From Lineus longissimus (lineage: Eukaryota; Nemertea; Pilidiophora; Heteronemertea; Lineidae): 64,000 bases of DNA. Under the pieces are notes generated by a model. The model searched no databases, was not told the origin of the DNA, and was given only the letters and a program-made list of their open reading frames with translations. The translations under genes and the position numbers were made by a program. Positions 25,905 to 38,917 of the stretch are shown here, one piece after another. Every line of letters begins with the position of its first letter. Positions within the stretch are counted from its first letter, which is position 1. The stretch covers positions 14,882,001 through 14,946,000 of the forward strand of contig NC_088317.1 of NCBI RefSeq assembly GCF_910592395.1. The letters run 5' to 3'.

Positions 25905-27024
25905 AGCACAGAAGAGACCATGCATTCACCTCTTAGCAGTAGAATATCAGGCGTACATCTACCTTAGTCACCACATAGTTTGACTTAGTCGGGATGACAC
26001 ACCAAATCTCCCCCGCCATTTAATGGCTATAGATTTTAAGGCATCCAGAAAACAAAGAAAACCAAAGGAATTGCTAAAAATGATATAATATATGATTCGA
26101 GAAAATAACTAACATGTAATAAATCAACACGGGTCCTACGACTTGTTCACCCCCAATTGTTCACACTGTGTTCCAGTTGCACACTTTTTTACTATTTCTT
26201 CATCCTTTTCCAATCAGAGTAGCAGCAACCGCATACTGAACTCTCCGGTCAGGTCGCTGAAGTATATCGATGACGGGTAATGTGAACAATAATGGTATTA
26301 CTAGAAAAACTTTGCAAAACTTTGGCATTCCTAAGGATTCGTTGCTTTCGAAAATCCTTAAAATCTACATGACCCTTTAATACTATGGCGTGGGCTTATC
26401 AGAGTCTAGCAGTTATGATAAACACAATTCCATGGATTACAATAACCAGCCCCAAGCATCACTAATTGTGAATGAAATGTACATAACACGTTTACCTACA
26501 CGAATTAAGTGATTGATAGGCAACTCCATCCCATTTTAATTGTTTCACTTCCCCCGCACCAGCAAGACCAGGGAGTCGGAAAATTGGTCGATGTATCCTT
26601 TTCCGGGACTGACTGCGCTGCGAAATGTCAAAGCGTGCCGGCGCATTCATGCGGAAAATTGACAATGTAATAGTATGAGTAATAAACCTGTTACATGTCC
26701 GCAATGATGAAGTAGAAATATTCGCGAAATTGCTTGCTAGGCTCCTCGATAACGGTACGTTGTGAGGTAGGGCATGTGAGGCAGGGGAGTTAGTTAGAAT
26801 CGCGTTTGTGACAAAGAAGAGTGTCACAAAGACGAAGCAGGATTTCTCGAGAGATTTTTGCGGTCAATTTTAAACATGTATTTCGGCCTTGGGGAATTTA
26901 CGGTAAAATGATAAAAACGTTTTCAGGGCGGCTCGCACTCCGAACCCAACTACCTTGCCTACGCCCGATAGCTGTGTGCCTGTACAACTACAGTTACACA
27001 TGGAAGTTGTTGTGCAAAGCACTT
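25905..27024. other. Unassigned sequence
   Basis: Two diverging open frames of about 100-110 codons meet near 26821. Neither has a recognisable domain, so I do not call them genes. Confidence 0.35.
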
Positions 27025-27399
27025 TCAATAGCATTCCGCGATAATGACGTCACTGCAGCTGCTGCCCTCTATTTCCCCATCGCTGAATTACAGGCAATGT
27101 CGGACAAACATGCGGTTTCGTAATGGATTCAGGCTTTCTAACTAGGGCAGTTAGATTCAATCTGGCACATGTCCGAGTGTTGAAAATACTACATAATTGT
27201 TCTGAATATTTCTCTCTCTGACTCTATGGTATCATTCATGCTAAAAACAATGCAGGGTCAAAGATAATTGACTTTGAAATAAGCTCAAATGCGTAGAAAT
27301 AAGTGTCGATGTCCGACTGTCACGTGACTAAAACGTCATCAATATCTTATTTTAATGACCTTGTGAGCTATAAATAGTAACGTCGCGGAATGCTATTGA
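27025..27399. repeat. 17-bp perfect inverted repeat bounding 375 bp
   Basis: tcaatagcattccgcga (27025-27041) and its exact complement (27383-27399) lie 341 bases apart. The similarity does not extend much beyond the 17 bases inward. Both inner flanks carry gacgt motifs. It may be the ends of a small element or two related promoter sites. Confidence 0.6.
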
Positions 27400-27444
27400 C
27401 TTGCTCTTTACTTGTATCTGTCGTATCTTAGTATCAACAATAAA
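27368..27444 (+). promoter_or_regulatory. TATA box followed closely by poly(A) signal (solo-LTR-like)
   Basis: ctataaatag (27368-27377) is a strong TATA box and AATAAA follows at 27439-27444. The spacing of ~65 bases is like the U3-R region of a short LTR. No primer-binding site, second LTR or gag-pol remnant was seen, so an isolated LTR or an ordinary promoter are both possible. Confidence 0.3.
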
Positions 27445-30400
27445 TGGGTTCTGGTCTTATGAAGCGGTCAATGTGAAACCAGCTGTAGGGAGATTTTCAT
27501 CTGAAGCAGGTTAAATCGCGAATGTTATTGAATCTCTTGTCTTCTGACATTATCTGATGGTTAGAATAACCCAAACATGTGGTTCTCTAGAAGAAAACTG
27601 ATATGCAAGTCGATATATCAGTGGATATAGAGATATGACTATAGCATATTAATTTAGTATCTGGGATTTTTAGGCTGGTTACCCCATGCTCGGATACGAT
27701 ACCGTACCAGATGTACGTACTGAATACCGCCGACATGCAAGTCCGGGTTCACCCTTAGAGTAACTCGGCTGGTTTTTACTCTGAGGTTTACCAAATAAAA
27801 CCTTTAGATTACGTGATTTCTGTCCGCGACCCGCGAAACGATTCAGAAATTTGATGTTCGGACACTAATTGATATCACAAAAGACATACACGTGTGCCCT
27901 TCTAGGTTATTCACAAGCTCAAAAACCTTTGGAAGTTTTCATTTCTCTGAAAAACTTCTATATAGGGGGTGCCAGTGCATATCCATGGTGCATATCGTGT
28001 TGGCTGATAAGTCCTAAAAGCCTTCTGAAAAGCCCCGAAACCCTTACGATGAGTTTGCACCAAACTGACCTGATGCGATTGGATTCCATATTAAATTACG
28101 AGCATTGGGTTCTTCAGCAGGATGAATGAAGATGCATAAAACAATAGAACCATACACTATCAATAACAGGCTTTATTGTTTTACAACTTGTTTTAGAAAG
28201 ACAAATGATCATACGGCGAAGGTCAAGTGGTACAGGTGTTGGTAAATCTCGCGCACCGACTTGAACTCGGATCCACTTTCTACCATCTTGACCCTCAATG
28301 TATTTACATTGTCGTCTGATAAGATTCTGAAATTGTATAATATTTATCTAAGGTGTCTAGAGAATCGGATAAATTTTTAGGCGTTGTCCAAACTTTTACA
28401 ATTTTTGATTGCTTTGTACTCGAACACAAAAATGTTGTTTGAGACCGTACAATTCCAGCTATTTGGCGGACTGTAATGTCAGTTTTGCTCTGAGCTCTTT
28501 AATCATGCAACTTTTCCAACTTAATGGTTTGCTCGTTATTTCAAGCTGAGTGTTGTTGACGCCTAATAATCAGCTTTCATTATATATTTTCGCTCTAAAT
28601 GACACAACATGTGCGTTTTCGTGTGTTCATTGTAATTCATCAAGCAGAATATCACAACAGGAAATAAAGACAAAACTTATGATTATCTTTTTAATCTTAG
28701 CTTCGGCTCTGATCTTGAAAAGTCAGGCGTAAACCTTGATCTTAATTGTTAATCCGATCCTGATATTTGACTATACAAGTACATTCTAGTAAATACCTTC
28801 CACAATTGATTTATCTGGCATGAATAAATGGATGACTTCAATAGACATGACAACTAACACTTATGGCAAGGAGACTTAACCTTTTCTTAAAACCTTTCCG
28901 AGGAGGACAAAAACACGAATAGTGTCGCACTTTACATTTCGTTATGTTGGTATCAGTATTGAAAGCGATCGCGAATTCAGTAGAAGCTACAATACTGTAA
29001 ACTGTCCGCAAAAGCCAAGAAACCTAGTTCAATCCTTTTCTATCCAAGATGGTTTAGTCCACCAATACATTTACCATGCAAGCTACCGATAAATGCAGGG
29101 TCAAGGCAGCGTGGAATATTCACGATGTTTAATTATGATACTAGCCTGTTTAAGGGCAAGTTAGGTCCGATTGAGTTCCAAGAAGTCGCCAATAGGGGTA
29201 TCTCCCATGACCGTACAAAGACTTTAAGGTTTGTACCAGAATAGATATTTGCATATTTGTCACCTGACGTGGACCAGTTCGACCCCCTAGCTCAAACCGG
29301 CCTTTAGCCGTATACCTTTAAGATGACCCAGTTCATACTTATAGGTAAACTTGAGATCCGATCATAAGGTTGCATCGCCTCTGGTATTGCCAGTCGATCG
29401 GGTTAACTACAGCGATTGTTGGATGATCAGACTGTTCTAGATTTCGATTGGAAGTTTTTATCAGTAAGATTACAAACTGATCAGCTGATTAGTTTTAGGT
29501 AAGCAAGTTGTTTACATTTTCTGCATGATTCTAACACATACTATTATAGAATACATTTGTTGCGTGATTATTGATTAACTATAATTGCTTAACTTATACA
29601 ATTCCAAATCGATAAAAAACTATCTATTTGTCTACAGTGTTTTACCGAACAGGCTTTGCAACAGCTTGCTACAACAGCATAGTTCTTTTGCACGAACAGT
29701 GGAGGATGTCGATAAAAGAAATCAAAACGCATTTTTATAGGCCAAAAATCCAGATGAGATTGTTTATAATATTGTTCAATAAAGATTCTGATAATTCAGT
29801 TTAGTGTAAATGTACATGTGCAATACATTAGTTTTTAGATCCTCCTAATATTTTTAGTTAAAATCATCACTATATACTTATATAAGATTGTTGTTTTCGA
29901 TCCGAGTTTGATTTCATCTTCAACAAAAACTATCCGCGCTTTGAACACACCATACCGCTGACTGCTTTAAAAGTATGATCTATCTAGATCAAAAGAAATC
30001 TTTCTCCAAGCAACCATATCTTTCGATGTTTTATTTTGACAAATATTTTAGTAATATGATCACGAGCCTTTGTCATTAAAAATCCGCTCAAAAGATACAT
30101 CTTTTAGCTTGAATATAAACGTTATTAATGTAAACCTTTTGAAAAACTAAAAAAAACTAAAACTTTCTAAAAGAAAACCAGTTTTGATGGCTTAAACTAT
30201 CATGTTGCACAGAAGTGAAAGAAGAAGAAGACCAATCGTATCAGTTTTCGTCTACAATTCTATTTGCATTTTGTGAACAATTGCCTTCTTTAGCCTTGTG
30301 GGAATCACTTTTTCATAAAAAATAAAAGTCGACAAGATAAAAGCACCTTTGTTGATGAAACATTTGTTGGGACAAAGGGGACTGTGCTCTCTTGCATCAT

Positions 30401-31916
30401 TAAGTCATCATTATGTCTCTTTTTTCCTCCATGACCGAGTTGATCTTAGCAGACATTGATTGTGCTGTGAAGTTTTCTTCGCTTCAAGAGCAGTTTTCTG
30501 CTTCCAAACATTATTTGATCTTGTCTATACATTTTTCTATGCTTCCAAGCAGTTGCCGGTTCGAAAGATAACCAGGTAGGGATGAATAATTTAGCCAAGT
30601 TTGGGGAAGTCGTTAGCTGATTGTCTTGGCTTAAAACATGAGTATCTTTTGGCGAAGTGATATATTTTATATGTTATATTTTAAATAGTTATCTTAAAGT
30701 AATTTTAGTGTAAAGATTGTACAAAATAATATCTCAATTCCGAAACCGATAGGAATGTAACTGGGATTTCGGCACCTGTACAGTGTACTGTTCATAGGAA
30801 GGGCACCGGCAAAACTACACTGACTGTCACTATCATGACTATAGAGCATTAGCATTATTGTGACAGAGAAACGAAGTCAATGTATCAGCTGTTGAGATGT
30901 CATTAACTGGATTTAAGATTTTCTGGTAATGCACTGCGTTCGAATCAGAAACTAGCACAATTGCCTCTTTAATAATGTGCAGCATTTTCGTACAAGATGC
31001 AATATTAGAAAGACGCTGCCCTTTTACTCTTGTTGGCAGTAGCATATTTAGCTGACTAGTTATTTGTTCTATCTGGCAAGAACAACTTGCACTAGCCGAC
31101 TTTATCAAATTACGAATGGATTTAGTTCTATTCATGTCAAAACGTTTACTATGAGTATGCGTATACCATTGTGCATGGAATAATTCAATACACGCAAATG
31201 CTCGAGAATGGCTGTGATTATTTATAGAAATCAGACAAAAACATTAGAAGAGAGAGGCCTATCGACAATCAATATGGGTATAAATTGGCAGAAAGGATTC
31301 AAGCAGTTCAAAGGAGAAAACTTTAGTGTTATTCGATATGCTCATCAAAAACAAAGAATATCTTATAGCAATATTGGATAAGTACATTTAGAGTTAATTC
31401 CAATGGAACGACATGTATGCATTTGACCTGCAGCATTTATGAATTGGTACTTAGATTTTTGAATAGTATTGACATGTCGGGAAAAAATATTGCTCTTCTG
31501 TTGGAAGTGGATGTTGATTTAGCTAAATCTACTATTCTTACGGCAGATTAGTTCAATCATGTATTCAGTGTTTTCGATAACACCGGTGCTTCATATCACA
31601 TGATCGGTGCAGTTCTCCACCACAACCAGGCAAATGCAAATTCAAATTCAAATAAGTAGTTGCCTTATAAAAGTTACATTTCATATCAGCAGAAGTTACA
31701 ATCAACTGGTGTAAGGTGCAAATAAGACATGTTAGAAGGTATTGACGCATGCTGAACATTTATTCAGACCATATAAAGAGAAGAAAAAGTGCAGTAGTGC
31801 AATACTTGGTTTAGTATATGGAAATATTGTACAAAATAAATTCTACTTTATATTAGTAAGGATCGACAATGAGGTGTTTTATGGAAGGTTTTCAAGAGTG
31901 AAATCTGGATACAATT
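27445..31916. other. Unassigned AT-rich sequence
   Basis: No gene is recognised. A 98-codon frame on the minus strand (31135-30839) has a protein-like composition but no family I can name. Confidence 0.35.
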
Positions 31917-32221
31917 CTAGAAGTGTTCTTCAGATGACATGAGAAATATAAATACATGTATAGCCTTGTCAGAAAGTTTGCCAATTGACGGATAGTTTGT
32001 CTTTAAATGATGCAACATAGCGTTCCTTGCAATACTATGTTTAGGACAATTCAAGAGAAAGTGAAATTCGTCCTCAACGACTGTGATAACAAGAGAATGA
32101 CAGAAGTCGCAGAACTGCTCATCTCTTGGAATAACAGCATGGTCTTCGACAAACGGAATTACTGGTATTTGAAAACTAAACAGGTCATCATCATGCCTTA
32201 AGGGATTCCTTATTTATAATA
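31917..32221 (-). pseudogene. 3' end of a non-LTR retrotransposon ORF2 (CCHC zinc knuckle)
   Basis: On the minus strand an open frame runs from about 32221 to a stop at 31919-31917 without a starting Met. It encodes RDEQFCDFC, then VVEDEFHFLLNC, then a tail ending DKAIHVFIFLMSSEEHF. The CX2C followed by EDEFHFLxxC (HX4C) and a short C-terminal stretch is the conserved zinc-knuckle end of reverse-transcriptase ORFs in many animal non-LTR retrotransposons. The reverse-transcriptase and endonuclease domains are absent; a stop lies just upstream in frame. This suits a 5'-truncated insertion or a decayed copy. The clade is not determinable. Confidence 0.75.
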
Positions 32222-32594
32222 TTAAGACTATTGTTGGGGTCGCATTTGCGTAAAAAGCTATTATTTTGTAGGGTGTAAATGTTATGGGGTATTGTACGGT
32301 TTCAATATTACTGGAATTACATAGCTTAGTCTTTGTAAATTGCCATGATATCAAGGAATCATACAGTATAGAACATCAATTTTCTTATCTGGTAATACAC
32401 TATGTACACACCATACTGCTTGTAGCAATAGACACAATGATTAGAAATCGATGACAGATCAATGTCGGCAACAAATCGGCTCCAATCAATCAGACAGACT
32501 TGTGCTTGATCTAAGCCGCCAAGCATTACCCTGTGTCAGAACAGGATGACCTGCATGACCTGTTTTAAGCCTGGAACGGTTTTGATGTTTCATA

Positions 32595-32839
32595 ACTCTT
32601 AAAATATATAGGTTTTTAATACGTGAGGTTTTGAAAAATTATTAGGGCTTTTCGGTAATTACAACTGAGCAACCCTAAGAGGATTTTCAGAGAAATGAAA
32701 GGGTTTTCCACAAATAAAACATCTACAGGGGTTTTCTTTATCGAAAAGAACCTATAGGGTTGCAAATTTGTGCTGGTAAAAAAGCACCCGGCCCTTAAAT
32801 GTTTTTTTCAATAGCTTAACAACTTTATTTCTAAAAGTG
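32595..32839. mobile_element. Foldback MITE, ACTCTTAAAA-terminus family, copy 1
   Basis: It starts actcttaaaatatataggtt and ends tttctaaaagtgt. Internal blocks ggtttttaat and gcacaaatttgc (minus sense) match the copies at 44458 and 61633. The copy is diverged and encodes nothing. It lies upstream, in element orientation, of the retrotransposon fragment. Confidence 0.6.
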
Positions 32840-33214
32840 TAACTGGAATTAGTGTTCCACCAAGTTACCAAATTATCTGTCATTAAATTTGTGAAGATTT
32901 TTTGCAAAACTACTACAGGTATCATCGACATAATCAAAGAGCAATCAAGCTGCATGCAGTGTGGCCAAAATATTTGAACAGAACATTATTAGGACGATCA
33001 CAGCGAACAAATTAAGACGCTGGCATTTTGATTTCTTTGTGGACCTGTTTCGACATTTGCCATAACGCAGTGCGTTCTTTTCCCTATGAGATGTGTTCAG
33101 AGGATGCCTTTTATTCATAATTAATACAATATGGACATACTTTCATTTTGATACAACCATAATAAAAATATTCCATCAAATTGGTAGACGATTCACATGG
33201 CATATCTCTTTGAC

Positions 33215-33565
33215 ATTACGCTATTTGCCCCTCATCTCGCAGTTGAAAGATTTCAGGCCGAGCCCAATAAACGGTCTATAGTCTTTAAATAATAGTCCTT
33301 AGATATTTAGATTATGGTTAACACTGGGATTGTTATCCTGTACAAAGCATTTTGGCCCCGGGGGCGGTTGCAAGACGTATTTCCTTCGGCGTGAGATTTC
33401 ATGCCGGAGACTGCTCGCAACTTGGCCTTAATTTCCATTGTTCTCCCTTCTCATCAAAGAGTCATCGGGGCAAATAATGATATCGCCGACCCCCACGTGA
33501 TACCTTTGAGGGTGGTCGACAGACCTAAACCGACAAGGGAAAATATACGTAATGGAGGGCCCAAA
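33215..33565. repeat. Diverged dispersed repeat with conserved hairpin, copy 1
   Basis: Aligns with 42871-43105. Shared blocks are gttgaaaga/gttaaaaga, tctttaaa, and a ~95-base ungapped block from ccattgtt to the hairpin cgaccccc...gggtggtcg. This copy has about 130 extra bases in the middle (about 33290-33405). The hairpin stem is kept in both copies, with a G-U substitution in the second. The class is unknown. Confidence 0.65.
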
Positions 33566-34459
33566 GCAAATTTAACAGACAGGACAGTACCCTAATTGAG
33601 ATAATATCTATTTTCGACCATCATCTGCTCCATTAGAAAGAAAAAAATATCTGAGCCTTTGCCATTTCTATGTGCGTCCATATTACTCAAAAATAGCCTA
33701 CTAAAGGTAGAAATTATAGACTATCTGATTTACCTCCAAAACAAGTTACGCCCTGAATATAATCAAAAAGGTTACATCCTCCTTTGATCGTTATATCTTC
33801 AAAAATAAAACTGCCTGATACAGATACATAAATTTATAATAACAATATTTCTAATTCGATTTCACACGAAAATAAACACGTCATCAGGCATTGACCGACT
33901 TTACTGAATTTAGAACCATCCGATATTATTTTATTCAGAAGGAACGGCGGGTGTTATTTGTGATGAATACGCACCCGCCCATCCAGGCAAGAGATCGATT
34001 TCATTTATCTCAAAATAAATAAGTACATGGAAGAGATGCTCAGTTATAAAAGCCACCGCATTTTTGTATTTGTATCATGTGTTTGTATTTTCTCAATAAC
34101 TATTTTAGATTTGAAGCCACTGAACTCAGGAACATTTTTAAAGAGACAATGGTGCGACTATATTTGTTACACCTCTAGTTGAGTACGAAAAGAATCGCGT
34201 ATAGTTTCAATGCTATTTCAGTATAAAATGTATAGATCTCAATTGACATCAATATTGCCGACTGTCTCACCGTTCATGATAATAACTGGTAATTCTTTAT
34301 TCCTACTCTGCACGTGTACAGACACCGCAGGCAGGGACTCTAAATAATAGAAGTAATATTCTCGTCATGTTTGTTATTGGGGGCGTAAAGAGAGGATAAT
34401 TAACCAACAAAATAAATAGATCCAGGGTATCACTTTCCGATAAACTTTAACATCACTTA

Positions 34460-35100
34460 AGGCTTTCGAACACCTCTTTGGGATTTTTATACCTTTATAT
34501 TTTTTTCGAGGGTTCAGGCTTGCTTCATTTATCATTCGAACATTTCGCTGTTAATGTCTTTGTATTCTTCGAACTGTTGTCCTTTTATGCCTTTTATCCT
34601 TCAAACAAAGTTGTACATTACGCCTTTTTTGAAAACTTGTCCTGCGTTTTCTTCTTCTTCAAACCATTGAATGTGCTGGTTACACATTTTTGTGTTTTTC
34701 GAGCACTAGGTCCCTTTTATGTTTTTATTTAGGAAGTGACTATTTGACAAGCCCGGCTTACCAAACAGCGACTTTTTCTTGTCCTGAATGGAGAGCCGAA
34801 CTCATTACTAATGTGTTGTAAAGTCTCCAGCTCGCCAAACAGGGTAGATTTTTTACCTGTTTGGCAAGCCCGGCTGGCCGAACAGGGTGGCTTTTTAGTG
34901 CTGTTTGGCAAGCGGCTCTCCAAACAGGACAAAAAAAGATGCCTGTTCGGCGAGCGGCTTTCCAAATAGACCCGGCCTTTTATTTATAACACATGGATGT
35001 ATGATTGTGCATTTTATCTTCCTTCGAACACTCGGTTTATTATTTCTTCTAATTCATTGGCTTTTTATGCCTCTATTCGTCCTTGAACACATGGGGATGT
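34460..35100 (+). repeat. Diverged satellite, ~32-bp period
   Basis: The motif ttcgaaca and relatives recur at about 34465, 34503, 34535, 34568, 34600, 34629, 34658 and 34697, then at 35023, 35053 and 35083. Spacing is mostly 29-39 bases, with cttttatgcctttta-like sequence between. The array is split by the hairpin cluster at 34740-34975. It is too diverged to be recent. Confidence 0.7.
34740..34975. repeat. Array of related hairpins (ccaaacagg ... cctgtttgg)
   Basis: About five units of ~46 bases each contain an inverted repeat such as gccaaacagggtag...acctgtttggcaag, separated by T-rich loops. The stems recur as ccaaacag/ctgtttgg or ccgaacag/ctgttcgg, so paired positions change together. 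The array sits inside the ~32-bp satellite. It contains no gene: an apparent minus-strand frame is a by-product of the repeat. Confidence 0.75.
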
Positions 35101-38100
35101 TTACGCTTTCACTTCCCTTTCGTTGCTTGATTTGACCTCGACTAAAATAATGTGAACTAAACATCAAGACCTGATGTTCATGCTGACGTCATGGTTAAAA
35201 ATACTGTGATTTATCGCCTGTGATTTTCTTCCTTTGTAACGAAGCTGCTTTGGTTCTAGAGTTCGAAGTATAAAATCCTATTGTAGGTTCATTATATAAA
35301 AGACCATTCGGAACAAACAAAGACATATGCGGGGGAGTTCAAGCGACATATGAGAAGGACTTTGACGATAGGTTAGGGAAATTAAGCCGGAACATTAGGA
35401 AATTGCTCTTTTGTTCATCACCAATTATAGAAACCTAAACCTATTTAAAGAACTCTGTGCATATCATTCATGACATTAATGTTATAGTTGGAATGTTTAA
35501 ATAATAGAAGGGATGAGTTGGCGTATCTGTTACGAAGATCTGGGATTACAGGGTGTGGTCAAAATGACATGATATGCCTGATTTACCATTATTAGATCAA
35601 CACAATATATGTATTGCTGTTTTGACTTTATGGAATCGCCTGGCGTAACCTCTAGTAGTTTGAATGATTCCTAAAAGCAGCCACCATTGAAATTTACTTT
35701 TTGACCTACATACAACGCAGACCAAGAACTACTTTTAAATCCCCCATTCATTCATTGGCTTTGGTACCAATACATATTAACCTAATACATTGTTCCTCGT
35801 ACAAAGGATACATTTCTCATTTCAGAAACATACATAGTGATATTCCTAGGGTTGTTTTCAATTCTGTAAATGGGGTGTAGTGTTAACCTGGTTAAGGAAT
35901 ACTCATTCCACACATCATTGGCCCTGGGGGGGGGGGGGGGGGGATGTCTATTTTCTTCATGCCAGAAAGACGATAAAGCAGTTTGCCCTCTTTCGGGTAA
36001 ATGGTATTCAGAAATATTTAGAATTGCAGTGGCAACTGTCCTTATATATTCTTTTATTCCCAATAGTCTAGAAAGATACAATATGAAATCACGTTACATT
36101 ACAGAGGTTGCAAATATATCAAAATGTAACTTTAAAACTACAAATACTATTTTCTACACCCTATATGTTTACCCCATTAATTTCCTCAAGTGAATGGAGT
36201 ATGAATTTACTGATCTTCATCTTAGAGGCAATATGGAAAGCAAACACTCTGATTCGCTCAATGGAGGAGATATCCTCATTGAGTGTCATCGAGTGATGCA
36301 CTTGTTGTCAAGAAAGTACATTTGGCATGAGTCATAGAAATATGCATAATTGCATTTTGAGTTTGCTTCAAGATCGAGTTAAATCGAACTGAAGAAGTCA
36401 CATGTCATTCCGAATCCCGGTTAGGCCAGCATGGTACTGCAAAATAACAATGTGAGTTATTGTATGCAACTTATTTCGCTGGACCTCTTAAAGTGATTTG
36501 TTCTCGGTAGTCTCGTGTGACTTAGTCCTAAGACTAATTTGGGATAGATGGTTCATGATCAAACACTCAGGTAATTATTTGCCGTGAAATCAGCAACGAT
36601 CCAGATGATATGCAATGTCCTTTCATTAATCATACAGGGGTGACATAGTAGGTCAGTTATCAAAGGAAAATGAAACTTAGGTAGATTTTCACGGCCCATA
36701 TAACAGTCAATTTGTATATCTGCATGGGAAAAGGCCACTTCTACTATATTACAGCTCCACCCAAGTGCTGTTTGGTGAGATAACCAATATCGGCTCTTAG
36801 GCATCCAATTATTTTCTGAAACACCTCCAGCTGAACTCTAAATCACATTTTGACCGCTTTGATATTTTGCACTTTCCCATAACCCACTATCGCCAAAACG
36901 AGGCACAGTACATCACTTATACTGTGAAAGAGCTACGTTGAAACTAAAGGAGCTGGTTCGTTATTGCTGGTCAAACTTTGGTGAAGAGCAATTTTAATAG
37001 ACACACGAGGATGGGTTACTTAAAAGACCTTAAAAAAGATTATGTGGACTACGAGATTACTTCACCAGACTTTGTTTTAAGAAGCATGTGTTATGATCAC
37101 TGCATGGGGTTTTGGTACCAGAACTATTGTGGAGTCGAAGAACATTCGTCGATGTTTTCTGCTTGAATTATAGAATAAAGTGGGATTTCAACATTTAGCC
37201 AAAGACATATGATCGTCCTTGATTCAACAGGAATTCATTCAGATAAATCTTTTCCGTTTCCAAGAAGAAGCCCTACAAATAGGATTACCCGACAATTAAA
37301 TCTCGGTCAAATCATTTCAAAAATTCATCCCTGCTCAGCAGGATTATTTTTGTTAATACTTGTCATTTAAGACTCATCAACCTGATTAAGCATTACCATG
37401 AGAATACGTTTGTGGTCAAATGAATCAATCTGACTCTAAATGTGACAGATTGACAATTAGTTATTAACATTAAGCTCAGAAATCGACCAACTGGATGTAA
37501 GAAGATATGTTAAAACATAAGGTATGGGTTGATAGTTAAATGCCATTGAAATACCAACTTCACCACGGGGAGGGCTATAATATAGGATAATTATGGCCAT
37601 ATGGCCAAGGGGTCTAATCGTTATCATGTTTGGAATTGAGACCCCTGAGTCACCTTACATAATTAACACCAGTTGTTCACTCCTGAGAAAATGGTCTTCT
37701 AGCCACTTGATTGATAATGTATTTATGAGATGAATGGATATATAGACTTTTTACCAGGCAGATGTCATTGGGTTCATAGCTAAATAACATTAGTTTGACA
37801 ACTAAATACTTTAGCTTTTATGTCATTCGATGAAGAATGTTACGGGCACTGAATAATAGTTCGCGGTTTCTTTGCTTAACCTTGTTTCTAGGTGCACACT
37901 GCATCAAAACTACTCATATACATGTACTAATTTTTATGTTTTCCTCATCAGAAGATATACTCATGTGCTCTATTATACAATGAATGGAAGAGAGCCGCTT
38001 CCTTCTCAAATTTGTGTCAGAAAATCGGAATTCTGCAAATGAAGCATTAGAAAAAACATGTATTTGCCAATATCATATTCATCAAATTGGCAGATTTACA

Positions 38101-38441
38101 CTCGTGGTGTGGCACTATTTACACTACTCGTCCGACCGGATTAGTGAGATTCCTACAATATTACCAAGAATTCAGATACGGGAAATAAAAAGATAAAACA
38201 ACATCTTGGCAATCGCACATTTGTTGACATACTAATCTTACATCTTGATGGTTTCGTGTTATGTTACTTCATCCCACCTGCTAGACATAAATAAGAAACT
38301 GATGAACGAAGCTAATTAACTGCTAATCAAATAGTAAACATTTCTCCAATGTTCAAAGAAATGTACAAAGCGCATGAAGCATCTAGGTGGCGTATATTTC
38401 GATCATACCGTACTCGAATTGGCAGGAGAAGCTATATTAGG
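35101..38441. other. Unassigned sequence with a G18 run
   Basis: An uninterrupted run of 18 G lies at 35926-35943. Otherwise only short, unrecognised frames are seen. Confidence 0.4.
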
Positions 38442-38917
38442 GAGTTTCCGCATCGCTTACGATTACGATTACGATTACGATTTCAAAGTCGTAATCGTAA
38501 TACTCTCAAAACGGGCATGAACCAGAAATTTTGTTTCCGCATTCACACCAACGACTTGGTGTACTGTAGTGTAGGCCATATACTCTGCTCTCATGCTCTG
38601 GGTGCACTTTTCTCGGCGCTAAAACATGATCAAAATCGCCGTTGATCTCATTAAATGCAGTTCCTATGTTTGACAGATATGTTCTAAAGTATTCTTCAAT
38701 TACTATTTCACCTTGAATTTGATATGTAGCGTGGAAAATAGGCTTTTCGCTTATCCATGTAATCGTTTTTTGACTTACGAAGATCAGCCGGAATCCTCGT
38801 AAGAAACGAGACGAAAGTACCATCGACGATTTCGCCGGGGATGGCGTAGCACTAAAAATCGATGACGTCAAACACAAATCGTAATCGTAATCGTAATCGT
38901 AAGCGATGCGGAAACTC
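38442..38917. mobile_element. Non-autonomous DNA transposon with TTACGA-repeat termini
   Basis: The 476-bp element has near-perfect ~42-bp inverted termini: gagtttccgcatcgc followed by four copies of ttacga-type hexamers. An extra inverted copy of the hexamers (gtaatcgtaat) lies just inside the left end. No clear target duplication could be fixed. A 123-codon minus-strand frame (38877-38506) fills the interior but resembles no transposase I know. Confidence 0.85.

Noticed and set aside
33215-33565. Coding origin for the dispersed pair at 33.2/42.9 kb
   Set aside because: The ungapped block can be translated in parallel, but changes fall at all codon positions and one copy has an in-frame stop.
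34729-34965. 78-codon frame over the hairpin array
   Set aside because: Its repeating residues come directly from the tandem hairpin sequence.
38506-38877. 123-codon minus-strand frame inside the TTACGA-ended element
   Set aside because: No transposase, THAP or other domain pattern could be found, and the frame lies wholly inside a short inverted-repeat element; probably chance.
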